Positions 43,177 through 51,440 of a stretch of 64,000 nucleotides of DNA are shown piece after piece. The stretch covers positions 516,695 through 580,694 of the forward strand of contig NZ_RDFA01000003.1 in the NCBI RefSeq assembly GCF_004118325.1, read 5' to 3'. The notes beneath the pieces are model-generated. The model saw only the letters and a list, made by a program, of their open reading frames with translations. It was not told the origin of the DNA and did no database searches. Each line of letters begins with the position of its first letter. The stretch's first letter is position 1. A program made the position numbers and the translations under genes. Source of the DNA: Halorientalis pallida (GTDB lineage Archaea; Halobacteriota; Halobacteria; Halobacteriales; Haloarculaceae).

Positions 43177-44553
43177 ATGACCGTAACTATCGTTGGGTCC
43201 CAGCTGGGCGACGAGGGCAAAGGCGGCATCGTCGACCTGTACGGCGACGCCGCCGACGTCGTCGTCCGCTACCAGGGAGGCGACAACGCCGGTCACACCG
43301 TCGTCGAAGGGGACGAGGAGTACAAGCTGTCGCTCGTCCCGAGCGGAGCCGTCCGCGGCAAGGTCGGCGTCCTCGGCAACGGCTGTGTCGTCAACCCGCG
43401 GACCCTGTTCGACGAACTCGACGCGCTCCGGGACCGGGGGCTCGACCCCGACGTCCGGGTCGCCCGACGCGCACACGTTATTCTCCCCTACCACAGGGTT
43501 CTCGACGGAATCGAAGAGGAAGTCAAGAGCGAAACCGACGACGAGGTCGGCACGACCGGTCGGGGCATCGGCCCCACCTACGAGGACAAGGCCGGCCGCC
43601 GCGGCGTCCGCGTCGGCGACCTGCTCGACGCCGAGGTCCTCCGTGACCGACTGGAGTACGTCGTGCCCCAGAAGCGGGCCATCGTCGAGGACGTGTACGG
43701 CCTCGACGTGACGGACCTCGACGACCCCGAAGCGCTGGACGTCGAATCATTGTACGAGGAGTTCCGCGAGTTCGGTCGTCGGCTGGAGAGCGAGGGCATG
43801 ACCGTCAATGCGGGCGAGTACCTCGCCAGCGCCATCGACGAGGGGCAGAACGTCATCCTCGAAGGTGCCCAGGGGACGATCATCGACATCGACCACGGTA
43901 ACTACCCCTTCGTCACCTCGTCGAACCCGACGGCGGGCGGGGCCTGCACCGGGACCGGGCTCTCCCCGGGCGTCGTCGGTGACGGCGAGGTCGTCGGCAT
44001 CGTCAAGGCTTACCTGACCCGCGTCGGGAGCGGCCCGATGCCGACCGAACTCGGCGGCGTCGAGGGCGACACGCCGGGCTACGACGAGCAGGGCGAAGGC
44101 GAAAACGAGGAACTGGCGACCTACATCCGCGAAGAGGGCGACGAGTACGGCACCGTCACGGGCCGGCCGCGACGGGTCGGCTGGCTCGACATGCCGATGC
44201 TCCGCCACGCGACCCGCGCGAGCGGGTTCACCGGCCTCGCAGTCAACCACGTCGACACGCTCGCCGGCCTGGACGAACTGCAGGTCGGCCACACCTACGA
44301 ACTGGACGGCGAGACCCTGGAGACGATGCCGGCCACCACCGAGCAGTGGGCGGGCTGCGAGATCAACCTGCGGACCTTCGAGGGCTGGCCCGAACAGGAC
44401 TGGGCGGAGGTCGCGAGTGCGGGGTACGACGCGCTCCACGGGAACGCGCGGGCATACCTCGACTACGTCAGCGACGAACTCGACACGCCGATCTACGCGG
44501 TCGGCGTCGGCCCGGGACGGTCCCAGACCATCGTCCGGGAACGACCGTTCTAG
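43177..44553 (+). CDS. purA: Adenylosuccinate synthase
   Basis: A 458-residue enzyme joining IMP and aspartate with GTP in AMP synthesis. Hallmarks: VGSQLGDEGKGGIVDLYG (P-loop-like with catalytic Asp), GGDNAGHTVV with catalytic His, TGRGIGPTYEDKAGRRGVR, and EGAQGTIIDIDHGNYPFVTS. It is somewhat longer than bacterial enzymes because of acidic inserts around EGDTPGYDEQGEGENEEL. ATG at 43177 lies 26 bases after TTTATC, so a leaderless transcript is likely. Confidence 0.94.
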   Translation: MTVTIVGSQLGDEGKGGIVDLYGDAADVVVRYQGGDNAGHTVVEGDEEYKLSLVPSGAVRGKVGVLGNGCVVNPRTLFDELDALRDRGLDPDVRVARRAHVILPYHRVLDGIEEEVKSETDDEVGTTGRGIGPTYEDKAGRRGVRVGDLLDAEVLRDRLEYVVPQKRAIVEDVYGLDVTDLDDPEALDVESLYEEFREFGRRLESEGMTVNAGEYLASAIDEGQNVILEGAQGTIIDIDHGNYPFVTSSNPTAGGACTGTGLSPGVVGDGEVVGIVKAYLTRVGSGPMPTELGGVEGDTPGYDEQGEGENEELATYIREEGDEYGTVTGRPRRVGWLDMPMLRHATRASGFTGLAVNHVDTLAGLDELQVGHTYELDGETLETMPATTEQWAGCEINLRTFEGWPEQDWAEVASAGYDALHGNARAYLDYVSDELDTPIYAVGVGPGRSQTIVRERPF

Positions 44554-44564
44554 ACAGCCCTCTC

Positions 44565-44926
44565 CTAGCGACAGAGGACGTCGTCTTCGAGTTCTCGCAC
44601 CGCCGCGCTCACCTCGTCAGCGTCGGCCTCGTCGACACCACGGGCGTCCGGACTCGCCCGGAGGGTCGAGACGATCGTCTCGGGTCCTCCCGCGTGAGGG
44701 CGAGGTCCCAGTGGACCGCGCGCAGGTCCTCGTCGATGTACTCCGCGGGCCCGCCGGCGACCTGGCGGCTGAACAGCGCCCGGTGCCGTCGCTGGTGCTC
44801 CGTATCGACGTCCTCGGAGACCGGTCGCATCTGTTCGTCGTCGAGCATCCGGTCGTAGAACTCGTCGACGACGGTCTCGACACCGTCGGCACCACCCTGC
44901 CGATCGTAGAGAGCCGTCGCCTCCAC
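44565..44926 (-). pseudogene. Truncated haemoglobin (group I-like), frameshifted
   Basis: Reading from GTG at 44926, about 80 residues match a truncated globin: LYDRQGGADGVETVVDEFYD with the B10 tyrosine region, RALFSRQVAGGPAEYID, and LRAVHWDLALTRED with the proximal His. Near 44681-44686 the frame must move by one base; the other frame then supplies a proper ending, ETIVSTLRAS...DARGVDEADADEVSAAVRELEDDVL, to a stop at 44565. Adding one base gives a 120-residue globin, the standard size. So one base appears missing, either a real mutation or a sequencing error. If functional, such globins bind oxygen or detoxify nitric oxide. Confidence 0.78.
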
Positions 44927-45084
44927 GTGCGGGGAAGGCAGTGGGCTGGTGAAAGGAGTGGCGTAAACAAAGCGTAGCGGGCGTCTGCAGTACGAATGTG
45001 TTCGGCGGAGGGTTTATTTGGGCGAACGGTCCGTGCGTGCGTCGGTTCGGCACGTTTTTGCCTGGGCCGGCCGGAGGTAGGGGT

Positions 45085-45279
45085 ATGCGCGAGGACCTGA
45101 TGGACATCATCTGCTGTCCACTCGACAAACACGAACTCGACCTGGAGGTCATCCGCCGGGACGACGACGAGATCATGGAGGGGCGACTGGTCTGTACCGA
45201 GTGTGGCGAGGAGTACCCGGTCGAGGACGGGATTCCGAACCTCCTGCCGCCGGACATGCGGGAAGAGTCACCAGCGTAG
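45085..45279 (+). CDS. Trm112-like methyltransferase activator / zinc-binding protein
   Basis: A 64-residue protein with Cys10-Cys11 (IICCPLDKHEL) and CTEC (Cys37, Cys40), then YPVEDGIPNLLPPDM, the signature of Trm112/UPF0434 proteins. Archaeal Trm112 binds and activates several tRNA, rRNA and translation factor methyltransferases. Start ATG at 45085 has GGAGGTAG 5 bases upstream; a longer frame from 44998 is open but lacks the family's beginning. Confidence 0.85.
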   Translation: MREDLMDIICCPLDKHELDLEVIRRDDDEIMEGRLVCTECGEEYPVEDGIPNLLPPDMREESPA

Positions 45280-45317
45280 ACTGAACCTTTTTCTCCCCGC
45301 CACGCGCAGGTGGCGGT

Positions 45318-45899
45318 GTGCCCGACGAGTTACCCGTCGACGTGAACCGCCGGGAGCGCAACTCCCTGAACGTCCCGGCGTCGATCCAGACCGACGATTC
45401 GTTCGTCATCAGGGTTCGGAACCACGGGAACGCGAGCCGGGTCCACGTCCACCTCGACGAGAACCTCTCGGCGGTCGCCTCCCTCGACGAGACCAACCAC
45501 TACGTCGAAGCACAGAGTACGGCGGCGATTCCGGTGAGCGTCCACGAACACGGCGTCGTCCACGGGAAGATCAAGCTCTCGGCGGGCTACGGGGCGACGA
45601 CCAGGTGGGTCGACGTGGACCTGACCGAACCCGACGACTCCGGGACGGTCGAGGTCGACGAGAGTCTCGCGGAACCCGGCGGCGGTGAGCGCGAGACCGG
45701 CGAGGAGACCGGCACCGGCAGGGACACGACCGGATCGATGCTCGCGGACCGTCCGGCGTTGCCGGTGCTGGCGCTCGGAGCGCTGGCGGTCGCCGTCGCC
45801 GTCGGCGCGGCGTCGGTCTTCGAGAGCGGGCTGGTCGCCGCCGGCGCGGTCGTCGTCTTCGTCGCCGTCCTGCTGGCCGGCTACCTGCTCGTTCGCTAG
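45318..45899 (+). CDS. Membrane-anchored haloarchaeal protein, unknown function
   Basis: A 193-residue protein starting with GTG. Residues 1-110 form a beta-rich immunoglobulin-like domain (FVIRVRNHGNASRVHVHLD, IKLSAGYGATTRWVDVDL), then a Gly/Glu-rich linker, then two hydrophobic helices (about 148-168 and 172-192). The domain lacks a signal peptide, so it may face the cytoplasm. Its stop overlaps the DR2241 stop by four bases in convergent orientation. No function recognised. Confidence 0.7.
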   Translation: MPDELPVDVNRRERNSLNVPASIQTDDSFVIRVRNHGNASRVHVHLDENLSAVASLDETNHYVEAQSTAAIPVSVHEHGVVHGKIKLSAGYGATTRWVDVDLTEPDDSGTVEVDESLAEPGGGERETGEETGTGRDTTGSMLADRPALPVLALGALAVAVAVGAASVFESGLVAAGAVVVFVAVLLAGYLLVR

Positions 45900-46981
45900 T
45901 CTTCGGTCTCGACGCCACAGAGGTTGCCGTCGTCGTCGAACAGTTTGGCCCGGAGGAACCGTGTGCGGTACCGGTTCGCGTCGTCGTACACGTCGGCCTC
46001 GCGGATCTCGTCGCTGCGCCCCTCGGCCACCGCGTCGACGATCGCTTCGAGCTGTTCTTTCTCACTGGGCGTCAACTCGAACTCGTAGGTCCGTGACTGC
46101 TCGCCCTCCAGTTTCGTCCACTGCCGCGCGGCGGAGACGACGAGCGAACACGGCTCGCGGCACGGGAACTCGCCGTCGCCGCCGTCCACGTCGAGGTCGG
46201 TCTCCTCGTCGTACTGCCACTCGCGGCGCTTGAGACACTGGGAGTCGTCACAGCAGGCCTCGGCCACCCAGTTGACGTGTTCGTATCCCTCGCCACGGTC
46301 CCAGGTCTGGACCACGCCGTAGATGCCCGACTGGCGCTCCATCGTCGCGCGCCAGTGGTCCACGTCGAGGTCGTCCTCGCGTTCACGGTGCCAGTTGACG
46401 ACCGTCGCCGGGTAGAAGAAATCGACCGTGCTGACCAGTTCCGTCGGGTCCAGGTCGGGGAACACCCAGCCCGAGCGAAGCGTCGGCGCGGTCTTCAGCG
46501 GCCGGTACCGGTCGCGCTCGTCGTGTTTGGCGATCTGACGGGCGTCCAGTGGGTCCTCGTGGTGGTCCAGGTCCTCGGCCGTCGCGTCGGTGTCGTCGAC
46601 GTGGCGCACCTCGTAGCGACGCCGGCCGTCGTCGTCGCGCTCGACGGTGAGGCGCAACTGGCCCCACTCGCGAGTCACGCCCTCGGCCAGTCGGTCGTAG
46701 CGCTCCGGGACCGACCGGTCCTCGGCGCCTTCGAGCCAGCGCAGGTAGGCACTGTCGGCGGGCGCATCGGGTGCGACGCGGGTCCAGAAGTCCCAGTTCG
46801 TGACGTACGTGATGTTGTCGGTCGCGACCTCTCGGAACTCGGCTTCGGTGAGCCCCTCGCGGTCGATGTCGGGTGTCCGAAAGCGATAGCCCGCGTCGGT
46901 CGCTGTCGCCCGGAGGCCGTCACAGTCGACGCCGTCCTCGCTCGCGGCTTCCGCCAACCGGCGAACCGCCGTCTCGGTCAT
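45896..46981 (-). CDS. DR2241-family protein (CbiX-associated, possible Fe-S)
   Basis: A 361-residue soluble protein. A cysteine set CCDDSQC and then FPCREPC near residue 240-275 suggests an Fe-S or zinc site, and the central YPATVVNWHRER and YGVVQTWDRGEGYEHV regions match DR2241-type proteins, which occur beside CbiX cobaltochelatase genes in cobalamin loci. Here CbiX lies 4.5 kb away with other genes between. ATG at 46981 (MTETAVRR) has TTTATTCG about 27 bases upstream; a longer frame to 47134 reads AT-rich promoter sequence and is rejected. Confidence 0.75.
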   Translation of the reverse strand: MTETAVRRLAEAASEDGVDCDGLRATATDAGYRFRTPDIDREGLTEAEFREVATDNITYVTNWDFWTRVAPDAPADSAYLRWLEGAEDRSVPERYDRLAEGVTREWGQLRLTVERDDDGRRRYEVRHVDDTDATAEDLDHHEDPLDARQIAKHDERDRYRPLKTAPTLRSGWVFPDLDPTELVSTVDFFYPATVVNWHREREDDLDVDHWRATMERQSGIYGVVQTWDRGEGYEHVNWVAEACCDDSQCLKRREWQYDEETDLDVDGGDGEFPCREPCSLVVSAARQWTKLEGEQSRTYEFELTPSEKEQLEAIVDAVAEGRSDEIREADVYDDANRYRTRFLRAKLFDDDGNLCGVETED

Positions 46982-47346
46982 ACCGGAGTCGTGGGGTGCC
47001 AGTCGAATAAACTCCGTCTTTCCATCCCGGACCGCCGGAACACCGTTCTTCGTATTTATATTTTGGGCCGAACTTCCGGCTCGGAAACGTCGATTCCCCC
47101 TTTTTGATACAGGGGGCTGTAGATAGTAGTGCATGGTCTCACGCTGACGATGGGTGCCGCCCTGTCAGCGATCGGTTGCCCGCGACCATGCTTCGGCCCT
47201 CCACGCTTCGGCCCACCGCGGATTCGCTCCCCCACTCGCCTGCGACCACCCCCTTCCCCAAATTTTTCAACGGATGACGACACGCACACCGCTCGGTCCC
47301 GACGGCGTACGAAAGTTATTTCGGCCTCCTGTCGTGTCGTCCAATC
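46982..47346. other. 365-base gene-free region with strong TATA boxes and repeats
   Basis: No protein gene is visible. It holds TTTATTC about 27 bases ahead of the DR2241 gene (minus strand), a stronger TATTTATA (47053-47060) readable on both strands, a hairpin CCCCC-11-GGGGG (47096-47116), a direct repeat GCTTCGGCCC (47190-47199 and 47205-47214), and a TTATTT box about 30 bases before the GTG of the LolA-like gene (47347). The interval from 47082 to 47290 could be transcribed as a small RNA from the strong TATA, but no known RNA family is recognised. Confidence 0.45.
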
Positions 47347-49344
47347 GTGCCAATGCCGCTCGATAAGCCCTCCCCCACGACGATCGCCGTAGTCGTCGGC
47401 GTGCTCGCGGTCGCCGGTGGCGCCGTGGCCGTCGGACTGTTGACGCCCGGTGGACAGACCCCACCCCCGGTCGGTCACGACGCGTCCGAACAGTACGCCG
47501 CCCTCGACGGCCTGAGCGCGACGGTCGTCACGACCGTCGAACGCGGCGGCGAGACCAATCGGACCGTCAGAGAGGCCACGATCCGTCCGGACGACGGACA
47601 GGTGCGACTACGGACGGTCGACGGATCGGCGGCCGACGGCACCGTCGTCGTCGCGAACGGGTCGACGAAGTGGACGTACGACCCCGAGACGAACCTCGTG
47701 AGTCGGACCGACGCGGGGACGTTGAGCGAGCGGGTGCGGACCCGCGGCGAGCGGATCGAGCGACTCTTCGAGCGCGCGGTCGGCCCCGACGGAACCGACC
47801 CGGCGTCAGACGAGTCGACGCCGGGAGTCTCGCCACTCCCGGTGATGCCCCAGGGGCCGGACACGCCCGATGCACCCGCGACCAACCGGAGCGGCGGCCA
47901 GGTCACGGTGAGTTACGACGGCACCGCGACGGTCGCCGGTCGCGCGGTCCACGTCCTCCAGGTGCGTCCCGCCGAGGGCGCGACGACGAATATCGCACAG
48001 ACGCTGTGGATCGACGCCGAGTGGTTCGTTCCGCTGAAGTACGAGACGCGGTGGGTCGAGGACGGCGAGCGGGTCACCGCGACCGTCGAGTATCGGGACG
48101 TCGACTTCGAGCCCGGTCTGAGCGGGGACACCTTCGACTACGAACCGCCCGAGAACGCCGCGCTTGTCACCCCGAATCTCGGCGAGAACGCCAGTCAGCG
48201 CATCCAGCGAATCGACGGCCTCTCGGCCACGTTACAGCGTCGCTACGATGGCCTGAACCTGAGTGACGCGAACGCGACGGAGGGGACGACCTACGAGACC
48301 GTCCAGCAGGTGCAACTGGTTCCGGGGAGTGGCAAACAGCGCGCCGAAGTACGACGCTCCCCGTCGATTCCGGGCGGAGCCAACAACAGCCTGCTCGTCT
48401 CGAACGGCACGGTCTCGTGGCTGTACGACAGCGAGACAAACAACGCGACGCGGCTAGAAGTCGACGCGACCGGCCGACAACAGCAGTACCGGCGGATCGA
48501 ACAGCTGTTCGCCCGCCTCGACCGGACACGGACGACGCCGGAAGACGGCGATGGGACGATTCCGGGGCCGGGACTCACGCCGGTCCCCGGGCCAGGCGTC
48601 TCCGGTGACGCACCGACACCGACCCTCCCCGCCGGTCAGTTCGGGGTGTCGCTCGAAGGGGCCGCACAGGTCGACGGGCGGACGACGTACGTGCTCGCGA
48701 TCAGGCCCGAGACCGACGGAAACGAGTCGACGCTGGGCAACTACTCTCAGACGCTGTGGATCGATGCCGAGACGTTCTTCCCGGTGAAACAGCGGACCGA
48801 GTTCGGGACCGCCGGGGGTCGGTTCACCGTGTCGGTCACGTACCGGAACGTCACGGTGACCGACGGGTTCCCGGCGGGCACCTTCACGTTCGAGCCGCCT
48901 GCGGACGCGAACGTTACACGGAGCGATCTCGGGAGTTCACAGAGTTACGAGAGTCCGGACGAGACGGTCGAGAACGGACCAGTCGAAGTTCCGAAACCGA
49001 CGGTCCCGCCGAGTTTCGCGTTCAGCTCCGGTCGGACGGCAGACTCGGCGTACGTCGAGTCTGTGACGCTGACGTACCGAAACGAGACCTCGCGGCTGAT
49101 CGTCAGTGCCTACGCGACCAACGAGTCGGCGCTACCCGGAAACGGGACGGAGACCAACGGCACCGAGAACGACACCCGCACCGGCGAGCGGATACGGATC
49201 GGTGATCGGACGGGTCGATACACGAGCGCCGGACTGACACGGACGGTGTCGTGGGCCTGTGGCGAGGTTCGGTACAGCGTCAGCGGCCGGTTCGTCTCGA
49301 AAGGACTGTTGATCGAGGTGGCCGCGTCGATGTCCTGTCCCTGA
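47347..49344 (+). CDS. Exported LolA-like outer-surface protein with internally duplicated domain
   Basis: A 665-residue membrane-anchored protein: one N-terminal helix (TIAVVVGVLAVAGGAVAVGL, about 10-30) and an external part rich in Asn-x-Thr/Ser sites. Two copies of a LolA-like domain are seen: each starts with QYAALDGLSATV or QRIQRIDGLSATL and ends with QTLWIDAEWFVPLKYETR (about 218) or QTLWIDAETFFPVKQRTE (about 466). A third C-terminal domain (about 555-665) has two cysteines (SWACG, SMSC). The next gene has the same plan with one LolA-like unit. LolA-like proteins bind lipids, but the archaeal role is unknown. ATG at 47353 is an alternative start. Confidence 0.78.
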   Translation: MPMPLDKPSPTTIAVVVGVLAVAGGAVAVGLLTPGGQTPPPVGHDASEQYAALDGLSATVVTTVERGGETNRTVREATIRPDDGQVRLRTVDGSAADGTVVVANGSTKWTYDPETNLVSRTDAGTLSERVRTRGERIERLFERAVGPDGTDPASDESTPGVSPLPVMPQGPDTPDAPATNRSGGQVTVSYDGTATVAGRAVHVLQVRPAEGATTNIAQTLWIDAEWFVPLKYETRWVEDGERVTATVEYRDVDFEPGLSGDTFDYEPPENAALVTPNLGENASQRIQRIDGLSATLQRRYDGLNLSDANATEGTTYETVQQVQLVPGSGKQRAEVRRSPSIPGGANNSLLVSNGTVSWLYDSETNNATRLEVDATGRQQQYRRIEQLFARLDRTRTTPEDGDGTIPGPGLTPVPGPGVSGDAPTPTLPAGQFGVSLEGAAQVDGRTTYVLAIRPETDGNESTLGNYSQTLWIDAETFFPVKQRTEFGTAGGRFTVSVTYRNVTVTDGFPAGTFTFEPPADANVTRSDLGSSQSYESPDETVENGPVEVPKPTVPPSFAFSSGRTADSAYVESVTLTYRNETSRLIVSAYATNESALPGNGTETNGTENDTRTGERIRIGDRTGRYTSAGLTRTVSWACGEVRYSVSGRFVSKGLLIEVAASMSCP

Positions 49345-49399
49345 ACCGCACGTCTCGAAACGACTATGAACACCCCTCGACCTCTAGTCGAGCAAGCAG

Positions 49400-50629
49400 A
49401 TGTCTCGTGGAACCGTCACAGCGAAACAGATCCTCGTGGGGATCTGTCTGCTGGTACTCGTCGGGGGCGTTCTCGCGGTCGGATTCCTGTCGTCGGACAG
49501 TCCTGAGGGTCCGGAGCCGCGACAGGTCGGTTCGAACGCCTCGGAGCGGTACGCCGCGATCGACGGTCTCAACGCCACGCGGACCACCGTCAACCGGGAC
49601 GGCGACGAGGTGAACCGGACGGTCCACCGGGTCTCCATGCGTCCACTGACGGAGCAGTTCCGGGAGCGGTTGCTGTACGGGCCGCGGAACCGACACAACC
49701 TGACCGTCTCGAACGGGTCGATGATGTGGTGGCAGAACCGGACCTCGGGCGTGGTCGAACGCCTCGATCTGAGCGACCCCAACCTGTCGACCCAGCGGAC
49801 CGAGGGGGACCGGATCGAACGACTGTTCGGTCGGTTGAACGTGACCGAGGACACGGACACGGACCGGACCGCCGCGACGCCGACACCGGGGATCAACCCA
49901 CTGCCGGCCGTCCCGCAGTCGGGCGGTGTTCCCGACGGACAGCGCGATGAGCGACCCGACGGCGTCGGGAACGCGGCCTTCGCCGTCAGTTACAACGGGA
50001 CCGACACCATCGACGGCCGGTCGGTCTACGTCCTGAAGATCACGCCCCGCAACGGGTCGCTGGTGGGTGACTTCCGGCAGACGCTGTGGGTCGACACGGA
50101 GTGGTTCTTCCCGGTCAAACGCCACTCGGAGTGGCAGTCGAACGGCGTCCAGCACGCGAAGACGGTCGTCTACGAGAACGTCACGTTCAATCCCGGGCTC
50201 GACGACTCCGTGTTCCGGTTCGATCCGTCCGCGAACGTCACGGTCGAGCTGGAGGATACGCCACGGCGGGACTTCTACTCCTCGACGGCGGCCCTGCGAC
50301 GGGTGACGAACGTCTCGGTCCCGACGCCGGACCTCCCGCCGTCGTTCGAGCTCCAGTTCGCCTCGAAGACCGAGAGCCCGCGCATCACGAGCGTCGGCCT
50401 GAAGTACGTCAACGCCAGCACGGAGCTCTCCGTCTCGAAGGTCCGAGGGCTGTTCTACCCGCCGACGCCCGACCGGTCGGCGCAGGTCGCCGGCCAGCGG
50501 GCGAACGTGAGTGTCGGTTACACGACCTACGTCTCGTGGTCGTGTGACGGCTACGACTATCAGGTGTCCGGCAAGGCCGTCTCGTCAGAACTGCTGATCG
50601 AGGTCGCGAGATCGGTCGGCTGTGGGTGA
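49400..50629 (+). CDS. Exported LolA-like protein, shorter paralogue
   Basis: A 409-residue paralogue of the preceding protein: N-terminal helix (LVGICLLVLVGGVLAVGFL), one LolA-like unit (RYAAIDGLNATRTTV to QTLWVDTEWFFPVKRHSE, about 50-270) and the shared C-terminal domain with cysteines in SWSCDG and SVGCG. It has many Asn glycosylation sites and an extracellular location is expected. It follows the larger gene after 55 bases, consistent with tandem duplication and possibly cotranscription. Confidence 0.78.
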   Translation: MSRGTVTAKQILVGICLLVLVGGVLAVGFLSSDSPEGPEPRQVGSNASERYAAIDGLNATRTTVNRDGDEVNRTVHRVSMRPLTEQFRERLLYGPRNRHNLTVSNGSMMWWQNRTSGVVERLDLSDPNLSTQRTEGDRIERLFGRLNVTEDTDTDRTAATPTPGINPLPAVPQSGGVPDGQRDERPDGVGNAAFAVSYNGTDTIDGRSVYVLKITPRNGSLVGDFRQTLWVDTEWFFPVKRHSEWQSNGVQHAKTVVYENVTFNPGLDDSVFRFDPSANVTVELEDTPRRDFYSSTAALRRVTNVSVPTPDLPPSFELQFASKTESPRITSVGLKYVNASTELSVSKVRGLFYPPTPDRSAQVAGQRANVSVGYTTYVSWSCDGYDYQVSGKAVSSELLIEVARSVGCG

Positions 50630-50653
50630 GTGTCGCGTGTCCGCCCGGCCGGC

Positions 50654-50965
50654 TCACCGCTTGTGCAACGAGTAGGCGATGAAGAAGACGCCCAGGAACT
50701 GGAGCAGCCGCGTCAGAAGCGTCAGCGGTTGCTGGAAGGTCTGGGGCGGGAGGACCCGCATCTGGAGGAGGATCGAACCGACGAACGAGAGCCCGAAGGC
50801 GACGGCCGTCAGCAGGAACAGGCCGATCGAGAGGTACTGCATCGGCCGGCTGTCGTGGCGACGGAATCCACGGTACGCCTGATAGCCGACGTAACTCCCG
50901 ACGACGACCGAGCCGGCCGAGAGGGCGAATATCAGCCAGTACGCGAGTTGGTCGGTCCCGAACAT
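50654..50965 (-). CDS. Small membrane protein downstream of a winged-helix regulator
   Basis: A 103-residue protein with three hydrophobic helices (about 6-28, 42-64 and 78-98) and a basic loop (YRGFRRHDSR). ATG at 50965 lies one base after the stop of the regulator gene, so both are in one operon. Such regulator/three-helix pairs are frequent in haloarchaea; the role is unknown, possibly envelope stress sensing (inference). Confidence 0.7.
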   Translation of the reverse strand: MFGTDQLAYWLIFALSAGSVVVGSYVGYQAYRGFRRHDSRPMQYLSIGLFLLTAVAFGLSFVGSILLQMRVLPPQTFQQPLTLLTRLLQFLGVFFIAYSLHKR

Positions 50966-50966
50966 G

Positions 50967-51338
50967 TTAGAGATTCTCCCACATTTTGGTGAACCGGTCG
51001 GCCGTGTCGTCGGCGTCTTCGCCCGGGAATTCGGCGCGGGAGGTCCGTTCGATGGTGGCCTCGTAGCCGCCATCGTCGAGATCCATCGCGAACTCGTCCA
51101 AGGTCGCCGAGTACACCTTGTGGTGGTTGCCGCTCAGTTCGACTTTGGTGCGTTCCTCGATCAGCTCGTACTCTTGGAGCCACTCGATCCGTCGGTAGAC
51201 GGTCGGGAGGGACGCGTTGCACCGTTCGGAGAGCTGTTTGGCGGACATGGGTTCGACACTCGTTGCCGCGAGGATTGAGCGGGCGTACTCGTCGCTGAGC
51301 AGGTCGAGGACCTCGGCCAGCTCCCAATCCTCACTCAC
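50967..51338 (-). CDS. ArsR-like winged-helix transcriptional regulator
   Basis: A 123-residue protein with a winged helix (about 8-75): LLSDEYARSILAATSVEPMS, AKQLSERCNASLPTVYRRIE and a wing around HHKVYSATLDEF. No metal site is evident. It starts with GTG at 51338, about 27 bases after TTTTTAAC (51363-51370), suggesting a leaderless transcript; GGTTAAAAACC around the TATA is a short palindrome that may serve autoregulation. Forms an operon with the small membrane protein. Confidence 0.8.
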   Translation of the reverse strand: MSEDWELAEVLDLLSDEYARSILAATSVEPMSAKQLSERCNASLPTVYRRIEWLQEYELIEERTKVELSGNHHKVYSATLDEFAMDLDDGGYEATIERTSRAEFPGEDADDTADRFTKMWENL

Positions 51339-51440
51339 GAGTCGAGGTTGGTACCAGCGGGGGTTAAAAACCAGCAGTCGTGTTCAGAGTCAGAAAACGG
51401 CCGCAACGCGCTGCCGGACGAGTCGGTCACGGGGGTAGCG

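Noticed and set aside
47190..47214. Direct repeat GCTTCGGCCC as a regulatory iteron
   Set aside because: Only two copies 15 bases apart in GC-rich sequence; this can easily occur by chance.
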